Shown in pieces: positions 1-10,471 of a DNA stretch of 64,000 nucleotides (within the stretch, counting starts at the first letter, position 1; the number at the start of each line of letters is the position of its first letter). The position numbers and the translations under genes were made by a program. This stretch comes from Leptasterias polaris (Eukaryota > Echinodermata > Asteroidea > Forcipulatida > Asteriidae). Location of the stretch: NCBI GenBank assembly GCA_037783415.1, contig JAZGTN010000059.1, positions 2,046,001 through 2,110,000 on the forward strand, given 5' to 3'. The notes under the pieces are model-generated. The model was not told the origin of the DNA. It saw only the letters and a program-made list of their open reading frames with translations, and did not search any database.

Positions 1-75
1 AATGATTTATTTATTTATTTTTTAAATAACAGTCTTCAGGAGCGCTAACATAATTTGGTCACTTGCTGACATATG

Positions 76-252
76 GCTGGATTCTCAACGTGAGGTCACA
101 TGCATTACATAATATATCATCATGAGTGGTTTTTAAAATATAAAGAACACATATTTTTCATTGTTTTGGAAGACCCTGTCCCAGAACAATTGTTCTCTGG
201 AATAACTTATCAATATTATTATGTAATGATGACCTCACATTGAGAATCCAGC
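76..252. repeat. Short inverted-repeat element (hairpin/MITE-like)
   Basis: The left arm near 76-113 (GCTGGATTCTCAA...GAGGTCA...ATTACATAAT) is repeated in reverse complement at 217-252. The arms are about 36 nt with a few mismatches and enclose about 100 nt. Inside is a perfect 14-nt palindrome AGAACAATTGTTCT at 183-196. This looks like a small foldback element remnant; no coding potential was seen. Confidence 0.6.
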
Positions 253-820
253 TACATGTGTATATGTACAGATACATCCTGTTTTGCTCCTGGGATGTCC
301 TCTTCTGTGAGACCAGTGGACATTGCCTAATGAAAGATAAAATAAATATGTATACAATTTTCAAAATTTGTTCTTTAATTTATACAATAATGCCAAGGAA
401 TGTTTCTGATATAAATTTTCTAAAACAACAAACTCAACAACTGTCAAAAATATGTCGGTCATGTTTGTAACCAACCGGAAATATAATGAAAACCTGGATA
501 TAAAATGGCCTCCTTTGATATTTTGAAGTAGCTAGTCTATCAACAACATTGTTTACACTTAAGCATACACAAAAGTGTGAAGTCAGTCTAACCAACCAAA
601 AAAATAAAAATGTTTGAAGTGTTCCCTAACGGCACTTGAATAGAGCATTAAAAATTCCAACGTAGTCCAAGTGAACATTTTAGAATTGATTTATGATAAA
701 CCCTTATTATCCCTATTTACAATCACAAAAGGCATGTCTGACTGTGTCTTATTTGTGGAAGAACATTCTCAATGGATCAAATTCACTTTGAAATAAAATT
801 TACAAATCAAGCCAACTTTA

Positions 821-873
821 GTCAGACCTAGCTATATTTCTCTTTGCGAAAGAGAAATATAGCTAGGTCTGAC
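821..873. repeat. Perfect 25-bp hairpin with 3-nt loop
   Basis: Bases 821-845 (starting GTCAGACCTAGCTATATTTC) are exactly reverse-complementary to 849-873, with only GCG between them. The next bases (CTAGGTCTGAC-like) echo part of the arm again. The rest of 253-1560 shows no convincing gene. Confidence 0.9.
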
Positions 874-1561
874 TAGGTCTGGACTTTGTCATTAATTGTT
901 GAAATCATTGATTGTATGAGACTTTTATTTTTACTGTGAAATTGTGGTTAATACATAGAGGAATAAAATAGCTTTTATTTCATTCCTCCATTCCTCCATG
1001 GTTAATACTTATGCTCTTCCTTTGGGCTTCGATGGGGGTGGGGGCTCTTAAGTAGAGCAAGGCTACCCGACATGCCCAAGTTTTCGGTACTCCCATTTTG
1101 TGCCCAATTTCCGGACATCGCCGTTTTTTAATTTCGGGGAATGTTTCATGGCACGGAAATCGTTAGCAGAGATTAAAAAGCAAGAGTTTTGAAGGTAAAG
1201 GTACCAGTAATTCACTGAATAAAATTGGAATTTGTCAACGACGAAATGTGGCGACACTGACCTCGAAAAGTGGAGGAAAGTGTCAAAGACAAGGTGCTCC
1301 ACATTAAGTGGTCGAGTTTCTGAACTTCAACAAGCAGTAACTCTACGTATTCGTCAGGTTCCACGTCACGTCAAGGATCGGACACACAAACACAAACGGT
1401 GCGTCAAAACCACGACAGAAAATGGTCAAATTATCCTTTCATTATAAGTGACATGATTACGAATTTATGACATATCAACATCTGATTTATTCCATGCAAC
1501 TTCAGCTACAAAAAATAAGGTATAGAGGGAACGTACATCTTCCATGCAGGGACTGACTTAC

Positions 1562-1597
1562 CTTCGTTGTTGACATACGAGTAGTTTGTGCAGCCAT
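1562..1597 (-). CDS. Possible first coding exon of an unrecognised minus-strand gene
   Basis: On the minus strand an ATG at 1597 in a good context (CAACATGG) opens 12 codons, MAAQTTRMSTTK. They end at a consensus donor, AAG|GTAAGTCAG, with GT at 1561-1560. The surrounding 1.0-2.0 kb is richer in CpG than its neighbours, as expected near a promoter. I could not find a following exon in the remaining 1.5 kb, so this is only a signal-level call. It may also be chance. Confidence 0.2.
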
Positions 1598-2934
1598 GTT
1601 GAGAATGTAGCACAGTGAGCCTCGGTTTCGACGCGGATGTGCGCAGAAGGCACTAATTCGAAATTCCTCTATAGTTGCAGTGAAGTGACTTGTTACAGAG
1701 ATTGGAACTATTAACTACTTCGGTTGGGTTGAATGTGTGTGGTCATCGAGCGTGCAAAAAACGGATAGAAAAATAGCAGAGCGATACACAGAGGGGCTAG
1801 CGATTCTGGAGAATTCTGTCCCCCCGACCATAGAGAAAGGACCACGGACCTACCTATGCCCCGTCGCGACACACCCCCGTCCGTATGGCGAACTGTTTTA
1901 CAAACGTCTTCAGATAGCGCCCTCTTTTGAATCATCCTTCACCAGCCCATCTCCGGGGAGGGGGAAGGTGGGGGGGGGGGGGGGGGGGGGGGGCAGATTT
2001 CAGTATGGCACCCGTACCCAATAATTGGACGACTTCTTATTACAGTTCGGAAAAGCTTCTCGTGGTTCGAGAAGGCCTTGTATAGTCACTTCAATGCTTC
2101 TCTGTGCCCCATTTTTCTACTCAAGATAGTGACGCACCTATAAATTATTTCCTTAATTATAAGTTGACATTTCTAGGATTACGTTTCCTTCCCCCATTAG
2201 TTAATTTTCCACAACATTAGTTTATTTTTATTCAAAGTACGCGCTTCTCTCAGAATGTTGAAGTTTTTTCGGTAGCTTGTGTCCCGTTGCTCAATGGTTT
2301 CAACGAAGGGTTCGATCAAAATGAATGAAATAATTGATCTAGCTCTCGAAGATCCTTTGATTTAAAAAAATTACTTCTGAAACCCTTTCAACTCTTCAGG
2401 AGTATGTAACGCCTATAGTATAAGTTTCACCCAAAGTTTAGTATTCAAACTGAATTACTATGGTGAAGTTATTTTGTTGTTTTACAACCAACTTAATTTG
2501 TTTATTTTAATTTAACTAAAGCAGAAGCTAACTTTCAGATTGTTGACGTCTCAACGACAGATTGACGGTCCGTTTCAAAGAGGAGCTCAATCAGCCAAAA
2601 TTAACAATTGGCAGAAAACCGTCATTACTTTATAGGTTTAAATATGAAATTCATTAATAATTATCCTCGAAGATCCTTTGATTATCAACTCGTAAATCAA
2701 AGGTAAAATTTCTTTTAAAATCAGAGCTATTATCATACAAATTCTGTATAAAAAAATATATAAAAAATTGATAAACTGACTTTGCTCGTATACATTCGTC
2801 ATAATTTTATTCAATAATTTCCAACATAGCGAAAACAATTGCTGCTGATTCGGCATCCATTGGTTACACAATCCATGCAAAAGGATGCTATTTGACGAAT
2901 TTGAAAATTCCTAAAAACACCTTGTGAGAGGGTG
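1598..2934. other. Intergenic: poly-G tract and AT-rich sequence
   Basis: An uninterrupted G run covers 1970-1993, preceded by GGGGAGGGGGAAGG. Short overlapping open frames on both strands here have no recognisable content. From 2100 to 2930 the sequence is AT-rich, and I see no gene in it. Confidence 0.5.
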
Positions 2935-3215
2935 CCCCTTCTAGACCCGGAACCTCCCAGATGTTACCATTCAGAAGGTTTACAGACTCTTTGCGTCAAC
3001 AAAAAAATTCAAAAAATCCACAGGTTTGGAAACAATGTGGACTATTTATTTCAACCTTTGGGGATTACTTTACTTTTTTCAAGAAAAACTGAAGGATCAA
3101 GGAGATTTTGAGAAAATCATAAAACCAGAAAAAATCTTGAGAAATCCCATATGCCTGAAAGTGAACTTTTATCTTGGTGCGTCCATCTTGTTTTCCCATC
3201 CATTCAAACAATAAC
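2935..3215 (+). repeat. Dispersed repeat, copy 1 of family R1
   Basis: The segment with GATTTTGAGAAAATCATAAA and GCCTGAAA recurs in reverse orientation at about 23690-23830 and 24200-24360 in SYVN1 introns. Family identity is unknown. Immediately downstream (3340-3560) is a run of short TGGGTCA/TGACCCA words. The rest, to 4380, is AT-rich with no gene seen. Confidence 0.45.
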
Positions 3216-4373
3216 TGAACAGATTGAAGCTGGAAAGTATAATAATCTGACCCTTTTTTCTTAATTGAAAACTAAAGGCAAGGCAGATCGAAGAAAGTGA
3301 TGACAAAAAGCTGGTTAGTGGTCAAGGTAACCCACTAATAACTCCTGGGTCGGAAATTGACCCGGATTCCGGGTCCCCACCCAATACTGGGTCAGTATGA
3401 CCTGGAATCTGTGTACAAATGACCCAGAAAAAGGGTCAAACTGACGCAGAACTTGAGTTATCTAATTTTTAAAACCAGTTTCTAGGTCAGCCTGACCCTA
3501 CAATGGGCCAGACCCCCTGGAATACAAGTCAGTTCTGACCCCAGGAGTCTTTAAGACTGTTGGATAAAGTTATTTGGGGGTGCCCATCGATTTTTCAACA
3601 AAAGTGTAATTTTTTGGTGTATCCTTTTTATAACTACAATGGGTTAACACATTTAAAGAGGCCTGTCTGGCACTGTTTTTGTTGTCATATCTTATAAAGT
3701 TACATTTTATATACAATATGTAATGATTAATTATTAAAATCAAAAATCTATACTTTGGTTGAATATTTTTACATCAATTTGAGTTCATGCAACTGCATAT
3801 ACTGACTGTAAAAATCTAAATGGTGTTCTTTTTTCAACTTGCTTGTTTTTTTCTTTTGAATAATCATAAATTAAACAAATCTTCAACTTTTCTTTGGTTA
3901 AAAAATTATATAGACTTCATTTAAATAAAGATGAATGTGTATTATTTTTGTAATACATTAATTAAATAACAACAAATCACAAAACTATATTTACAAATAA
4001 ATATTGGTTGATGCAAAGTTTTTAAATAGGTTGAAATAGTAAATAACGCAATCAATATATACATGTCTCAAACTTGAATTAACTATATGTCATAAATGAT
4101 TAGTTTAGTTATACATGCAATGTTCCACAAAAAGACAAAGAAAAAATTTGTGAACTATTCCTTAAACAGAATTTCTAAGAAAAGAAATTGACAAATGTGA
4201 ACATCAGTTCCAAGATTGTGTTCAATTAAAAGTGGTTAAATTTAAATTGAACTTAAAAGATGAACTGGCTCTCATAATACTTGCACTGTCTGTGTTAAAA
4301 CTTCTCATAATTATTTCAGATAAAATATATTGTGAAACACTGTTGACTTTAAACATTTTAAGGAAGGAACTTT

Positions 4374-4379
4374 TTTATT
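4374..4379 (-). other. Candidate polyadenylation signal of the SPDYA-like gene
   Basis: AATAAA on the minus strand begins one base after the TGA stop (4383-4381). Use of a signal this close would give a very short 3' UTR. Other AT-rich signals lie farther downstream. Confidence 0.3.
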
Positions 4380-4380
4380 T

Positions 4381-7300
4381 TCACCCCCAAAAGTAAGAGG
4401 CATCATATGGAACATCCTGCAAGGTGCTCTTTAATCCTGAAAACAATGAAATAAATTTAAATATTAGCATTTTAAAAACCGATTTCATCCTTTTGAAATC
4501 ACGAAGTAACGTTCTTGTTACTAATAAACCTAAGTAATGGTTGAACAAATTCGAGCTGATTCATAAATGGGTTTAAACAAAAAAAGGGAATCTGTTTTAA
4601 ACATCCTTACAACACATGGAACAAGAAGCCCAGCTCGTTCCATGTTCTAATTTTGTCAATATTAACAATATTTGTATCATATACTTCTGAGAAATTCTTT
4701 TTATAAAGTAAAAAAGGAGCGGGCAACTGTCGCAATAATCTTAAACTTTATGACATTTTTGGCTGGTTGCCTACTTCTGCTAAGCAGTTTTTGTTAATGT
4801 GCTAAGAATTTGTGTGCTTACAGTAGAGCCAAGATTCTTCTTAGTACCTCTCTCAGTGCTATGCAGATTTGTTTGCAATCAACTTTGTGTAAATTGAGAC
4901 GATAAAGTATGACACTTACCATGCATATCAAATCTGCTTGGTGTGAAGTGGGATGGTGGCTCTTCTAGACTATCAGTAGATGTGTTAGTACACGAAGACA
5001 GGTACAGATGACAGGGGCTTGCTGTGATGATGGAACTAGGGGAACAGTAGGCAAAGCTTCCACTCTCGGCACACAGCTCACAATGGATAGGGGACATGCC
5101 TGGACCTCGGGGGTATGTCTCATCATTGTCATCATCACTATTGAGGTTGTTGTCATATTGCCTGATGGCACCGGAATGATGTAATGGCCGCTCTCTCAAC
5201 CAGATGACATGGTCAGGAGATATGGCTATCAGCTAAGGTAGATAATAATAACAATAACAGGCATTTAAACATTGTATCAAAGCACCTTACACTATTACTA
5301 ACCCCTGAGCATTTGGCCTTATGCATTCCTGAAACCATCTCAACTCCTTTGGAGTATGCAGCACCAGCAGCCAAAAACAACAATCTCTACCCAGGGATGT
5401 ACACGTTTACTCCCGGTGATGAGAAACAATAATACAAATGTCTTGTCCAAGAACACAAGTGTAACAATTGGGATTCAAACCCACACTCTTATAACTTGGC
5501 CAGATCAGAAATTGCCAGTGATGCTCTAGACCGCTTGGCCAAGAAACGCTACAATTTGATGAAACTGCATCACATGAAAGTTCAACAATAGCACAGTATA
5601 TACCTTCTCATTTCTCCTAAAAAAGTAGACAATTTTTTCTGAACATTTTATGCCTCATAGGTCTCCAGAGGAATTACATATTGAGAAATGTAAAAGAATA
5701 AGACATACCTCCTCACAGCATTTTCGACTAACAGCTGCTCTGTAGTCAATAGTCCTTAACAACTTGTCTCGCTTCTTCAGGAAGTGTGGATATTTATCTC
5801 TCCAGGCGAGGCCGAGAGCCCAAGGGAATATCTCATACTTGCACTCCTCATCATCTTCTTCCATATCATTTGCAAGGTATCTGCCAAAAACAAGATTTTG
5901 AATGTTCAATTTACATAAATGTAATTGGTATTTTCTTCAAATGTAAAGTTTTACAAGTTTAACAAATTCCCTTAAAAAGTTGTCTTTTATGAAAAAAAGT
6001 AAATTGTTTATAATTCTAGGGAATTGTGCTGACACCATTAACAAAACAACAACATAAGTCCACCATGACAATCCAGTTTATATACTAAACTTTGAGTGAA
6101 AGTTATTAGTATAGGTGCTGCATACTCCTAAGGAGTTGAGATTATTTTAGAAATGCTGAGGGCCAAATGAACAGGAGTAATAATATTGTAAGGCACTTTA
6201 AGGAGCCTGATGACTGGCTTGGAAAAATGCACAATAAATTTTTACAGGAACACTGGGTGGTGGGTCCTCTTTTGTGAAAAAGCAATTTTTTATTCCCCTC
6301 AAGTTTTTCTTGTAATGAAGGTTAGGTAACTAGACACATGGAAATGTGTCAACCAATTTGTACATGAGAGAAAGTAAAATGTAACACTTACAGGGCAACA
6401 AAGAAGTTTATTCTTGTGTACTGCTTGGTTGTGTAGTTTGCTCTTTTGAAATATGCAAACACCATTGCAAGAAGATACTGTAAAGAAAATAAATGGCTCT
6501 CAGAGTTAATCAATCTTGTATTCAAGTCCTTCTCAGTCCTCAAGTCCAAGTCATCCTGTAATTTTTGTATCAGATTATTATTATATATATTTCTGGTAAT
6601 GAAACCAAGGATGCCTCCTAAGTGAACTTAATTATTGTAACCTGCAACCCTGCAGAATTCGGTAAACAAGGGTGCTTGCTGTGTGAACCAGGGTTAAACC
6701 TTACCCTACTAATGTATCTTGCTCAAGGACAAAAGTGCCACAACCGGAACTCGAACCCACACTCTGCTGATTAGAAACACCAGAGCTCAAGTCTGGTGCT
6801 TTTAACAGCTTTGCCACGACATGCAATTGTCCACAAACCCGTACAGAAAAAATGTAGAGAAATATCAAAGTTATGTCTTTATTTTTTTGTGGATAAAATT
6901 TAAAAAAAAGTATTGGATACTTTAATGGTGCAATTTACAAGTATACCTGTGAAGTATAATACTTCTTTTAATTCAAACTTGATAAAAATCTCTAACCTTG
7001 TCTGCTACCCGTGCACAACTGTCCATCCAGAGGAAATCTTGAATCAGAGTATCATCTGCAGGTAATAAAAATAAAACAGTTATTAAGTACTTTCTTTCTT
7101 TTAACATAAACTAAAATGATAATTTAATATAAAATCAGGGTTGTCCACAGATTTTGAAGTAGCAGGTGAAAAAAAATAAGTAGCCGGTTTTCTCAATGGA
7201 CTGAACGAACGCGTAGCGCGAGCGCGTTGCCCTTACGGCATGGGGCCCGCCCAAGGGCCCCAATTTTTTTATTTTATTCTAGATGCTCTGTGGTGCAATC

Positions 7301-8138
7301 TGAGCAATATCTGGCTTAATCCATTGAATCAATTTTTTCTTTAAATCATCACATTTTTTGTTACATTGACTCCTGAACCTTCCATAGATTTTGATTTCAT
7401 TCAAGTATTTCTATGTTTTCCATGTCAGTAGGGAAGGGTTGTTGGACACATGAAAAGAATAAAATTGTTCCCATTAAAAAACATAATACCCTTGGAATGC
7501 TTTTGCTTTTTTTATTACATGCTCACTGCTCAACTGGAATGGAAATTGAATTGCATGGTAGAAAGTTTGTTCTTTTCAGTCATTGACAGTACTTTAGCTC
7601 GGGGAAAATTGGAGGGAGGGGGAAACTGGGGGGGAAAATGGGGAGAAGAAAAAAAAAATAAAATAGCCGGCAGCCGGCCCTTCTGGGCAACCCTGTAAAA
7701 TATATGTAATAAAATAAAAACAAGTTTTATGTGTAGGCCTAGGCCTACATTTTCTACTAAAGTAAATGAACTGGTTTAGATTAAAATTTCAAAAATCATT
7801 CACACCAATAAAAAGAAAATCTCACCAAAGAGTCTGAAGAATGCTGCCATCTCTTTGCTTGTTACTGTCATGGGAGCATTTTTAGCCCTCTTGGGTGGAC
7901 TGCAAAATTCTGCAGTTACATTGGTAATGTCCTGACATGGTCCACGGTATGTCTTAGCTTCTGTATCTATTCTACGTTTCACTGGGTGCAGAATGGGCAT
8001 GGCAGCCAGGTTTTTCACAACATCCACTCGCATTTCACTTTTAATGCTGTTGACTGGTATGGGAGAAAGTGTTCCGCAAAGAAAACAGCTCAGCAGGGAT
8101 GAAATTTCTGAATCTTTTTGCCGGGAGCCTTTTGCCAT
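4381..8138 (-). CDS. SPDYA: Speedy/RINGO-family cell-cycle activator (six coding exons)
   Basis: Coding exons on the minus strand are 8138-7826, 7055-6997, 6477-6392, 5880-5709, 5232-4920 and 4436-4381. All have GT/AG borders and matching phase, totalling 999 nt (332 residues plus TGA). Exons 2-5 encode the Speedy/RINGO box, about residues 100-230. It includes DFLWMDSC, DKYLLAMVFAYFKRANY, the acidic DMEEDDEECKYEIFPWALG block, DYRAAVSRKCCEEV and ISPDHVIWLRERP. These are hallmark motifs of Speedy A, which binds and activates CDK1/CDK2 without cyclin-type phosphorylation and in mammals also works at meiotic telomeres. The length is close to human Speedy A (about 313). The N- and C-terminal tails are not conserved and look disordered. 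The start at 8138 opens MAKGSRQKD with no better upstream ATG in frame. The gene lies head-to-head with SYVN1, 2.3 kb apart. Intron 1 carries a hAT-like insertion. Family is certain; orthology within Speedy is likely. Confidence 0.93.
5276..5560 (-). repeat. tRNA-related SINE-like repeat (minus strand), in SPDYA intron
   Basis: Read on the minus strand it begins with a TTGGCCAAGCGGT-like A box and continues to a GTGGGTTTGAATCCC B box. This is the arrangement of a Leu/Ser-type tRNA-derived SINE head. Related copies lie at 6655-6830, 16300-16590, 50400-50550 and 56690-56830. It sits in the intron between exons 4 and 5. Confidence 0.55.
6655..6830 (-). repeat. tRNA-related SINE-like repeat (minus strand), in SPDYA intron
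   Basis: This is the same family as the copy at 5276-5560. The minus-strand reading contains GTGTGGGTTCGAGTTCC (B-box-like) and a GTGGCAAAGC A-box-like word. The phrase GAAACACCAGAGCTCAAG on the plus strand is shared with the 16.5-kb copy. Confidence 0.55.
7136..7695. mobile_element. hAT-like non-autonomous element in SPDYA intron 1
   Basis: The left end CAGGGTTGTCCA and right end TGGGCAACCCTG (7684-7695) are near-perfect terminal inverted repeats. TAAAAT directly flanks both ends (7130-7135 and 7696-7701), a possible target-site duplication. The interior has no open transposase. The CAGGG start is typical of hAT superfamily ends, though a 6-bp flank is shorter than the usual 8 bp. A GC-rich subregion at 7200-7260 resembles part of the element at 17471-18645. 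Confidence 0.65.
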
Positions 8139-10471
8139 GTCCTGAGTGAAAACCTCATTTGAAAGTCAAACTGTTACGCTGTAGAAATAAAAAATAAAAA
8201 ACCAACATTTAAAACAATTGTGGTTCTGTTTTGTAGTAAAAAAAAAAAAATATTGTCATTCAGATAAAAGTTTGTTACAGGTACATGTTACCACTACCAG
8301 TTTTCTTGGTTGAATTGAAAGTTACATGTAAGCTTTACATGCAAACATATCCCCTTCCCTAAAATACACACATTGACTGTTCTTAATACTAAACAACAAA
8401 CTATGCTACAGCAGTTCGGACACAGGGTGGAAGTCCACAAATATAGTTTTTTTAAATATTGTAATAAAAAACAAAAGGGGCTGCCTAAAAATGCAAAGCC
8501 AAAAAAAGTCTGTGATCCTGTATTTCAGACTTGACTATTTGCTTCTTTGTGTTGTGTTCATCATTGAAACATACATCCAGGCCAGGCACAAAGCCAATGC
8601 CAGAGACTGGGAGAGAGCATGGAGGGCAGGAAATCTTCTCCATGCAGAGAGTGACTGATAAATGATAGTCACTGACACTGGAAATAACACTACCTGCAGT
8701 GCCAGTGCCATTTTGATATTCAGATATAGTGACAATTTCAGTGAAAAGGCCTTAGTTTTCTAAAGTTTCTAAGCTTGCTTGCCAAACTGTCTCTCCCGCA
8801 TACAACTTGAACTTGCCACTCAGTCTCAGAGTCAGAGCCTTGCCTGTCTTTACTAACCTTTGTCCAGGTACCATACCAAACGTAGTTTGAGTTCAGTTTA
8901 ATTTGGCCAAACAGTCTCTCTTTATTTAGCATGTTTAGTCTCAACATGCTCAAGTGCTGCCTGCATCGCATGCAACGAAAGTTTGTCTTTACTTAAATAT
9001 AGTTTATTAATAGACCACTGGGGCGCTGTACTCATTTTTTGAAATTTTGATGTTCATCTTTGTTTGAAATTTTGATGTTCATCTTTCGTCGAAAGATGAA
9101 CATCAAAATTTCAAAAAATGAGTACAGCGCCGAAAGATGAGCATCAAAATTTCAAAAAATGAGTACAGCGCCCCAGTTACTGGGTCTAGTTTATTAGGCC
9201 TAATTGCAATTCTAAAGCTTTCAGGCCAACCCGAGCTGCTAACTAAAGCGCTCATAAGTCATAGCCCATTCGTTATATCTAGCTGTGTTTTTTATTCAAG
9301 TGTTTTGTTATTGTTCTATATTATTTTCGGCTTTCGTTCAGGTAGAAAACTAAATAGTAAAACAAAACGAATTTCAAACCACTCACCCCGGTAGCAGCTA
9401 CCTCTTCCACACTCCTGTCCGCTGTCGTCTGCTCCTGCTTTTGTGTGCTTTTGTAATGTAAGTATTATAATTATTATGCGATCGATTGGTTGGGTGTTTA
9501 TGGTGTGTGTTTATTATGTGCAGTACGTTTGTGTGTGGTGGTGGTATGTGCAGAGCGTGCACTTCACGTCGTTTTGCACATGTACGTCATTTTATTTTAT
9601 TATTTACGTTCACTTTTAGTCTTTTGAACATTCGCGCGTTTAAATACAATGTCGTCTGCGAGAACAAAACCGGTGCCCTGACATTGGAATTGGCCTATTT
9701 CTATAATTGGTTACCAGAGTGACAGGGAATTTTATAAAATCACAAACATTGCAAATAAAAGGGATCGAAAATGTCTAGACTCTTGGAAAATTTGATGTCA
9801 TTAATTTGAGTTGAGACACACTCTCCTGTAATAGCTGTATTATGTCAGAAACTTGGAAAAATCGTTGATTCAAAATAATACTTCAAAAGATATTAATTTT
9901 TTTCAACAATAATTGTTTCAATCAGAGTATAATTTCGCGGCTCTACAAAGCTGTTCAAGCCACGAAGGCCTTGACAAAAGGCTAGACGTGCGTCCGTGCA
10001 CATAGTGCGGCGCGCGTCGTGACGCGTAATTTGTGTCAATGTACATTGTAGCATATTTTCTTCCTCCATGATTGTAGTAACTAGATTATTATTTCTCCAA
10101 AATTTCAACGTCTAATCATAGGCCTTATATGAATATGGCCTACATAGTTAAGCTATATCACATCGAAACATTTCGCAGAGGGTGATTCTTCAAACACACA
10201 TTATTTTCAATAATTTTTAGAAAAACAGTATAAAGCTTTGGAAAATGAATTAAAAAAAATAATGCTCTCGGTGGCAGCTGGTGTTAGGGCGCCCCCTATT
10301 TTATGCTGATGTGTAGTTTGTCCGTGTCTTGTCAACTGGTATTCGGCCTTCTTAGTTGTGTGTACGCATGTTAGGGTGTACCATCGAAATTGTATGGCAA
10401 AATCTTATTACGTGTGAAATGAGGAAGGTGTACCACCGCCGAACTGTTCACTGTCCAAAAATCAACCCAAA
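8139..10471. promoter_or_regulatory. Head-to-head spacer between SPDYA and SYVN1
   Basis: The two genes are transcribed away from each other with start codons 2.33 kb apart. The spacer must hold both promoters and 5' UTRs. The last 200 bases before the SYVN1 ATG are the likely 5' UTR and promoter side. I could not identify TATA boxes or a shared core promoter. The foldback repeat at 9008-9185 occupies the middle. Confidence 0.4.
9008..9185. repeat. Foldback element with 40-bp arms and an internal duplication
   Basis: The left arm starts at about 9021 (GGCGCTGTACTCATTTTTTG) and runs through GAAATTTTGATGTTCATCTTT. It is matched in reverse complement twice, at about 9084-9131 and 9132-9174. The left side also repeats its inner half (TTTGAAATTTTGATGTTCATC). 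The outer flanks continue the symmetry imperfectly: AGACC...ACTGGGG on the left and CCCCAGTTACTGGGTCT on the right. No protein is encoded. Confidence 0.85.
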
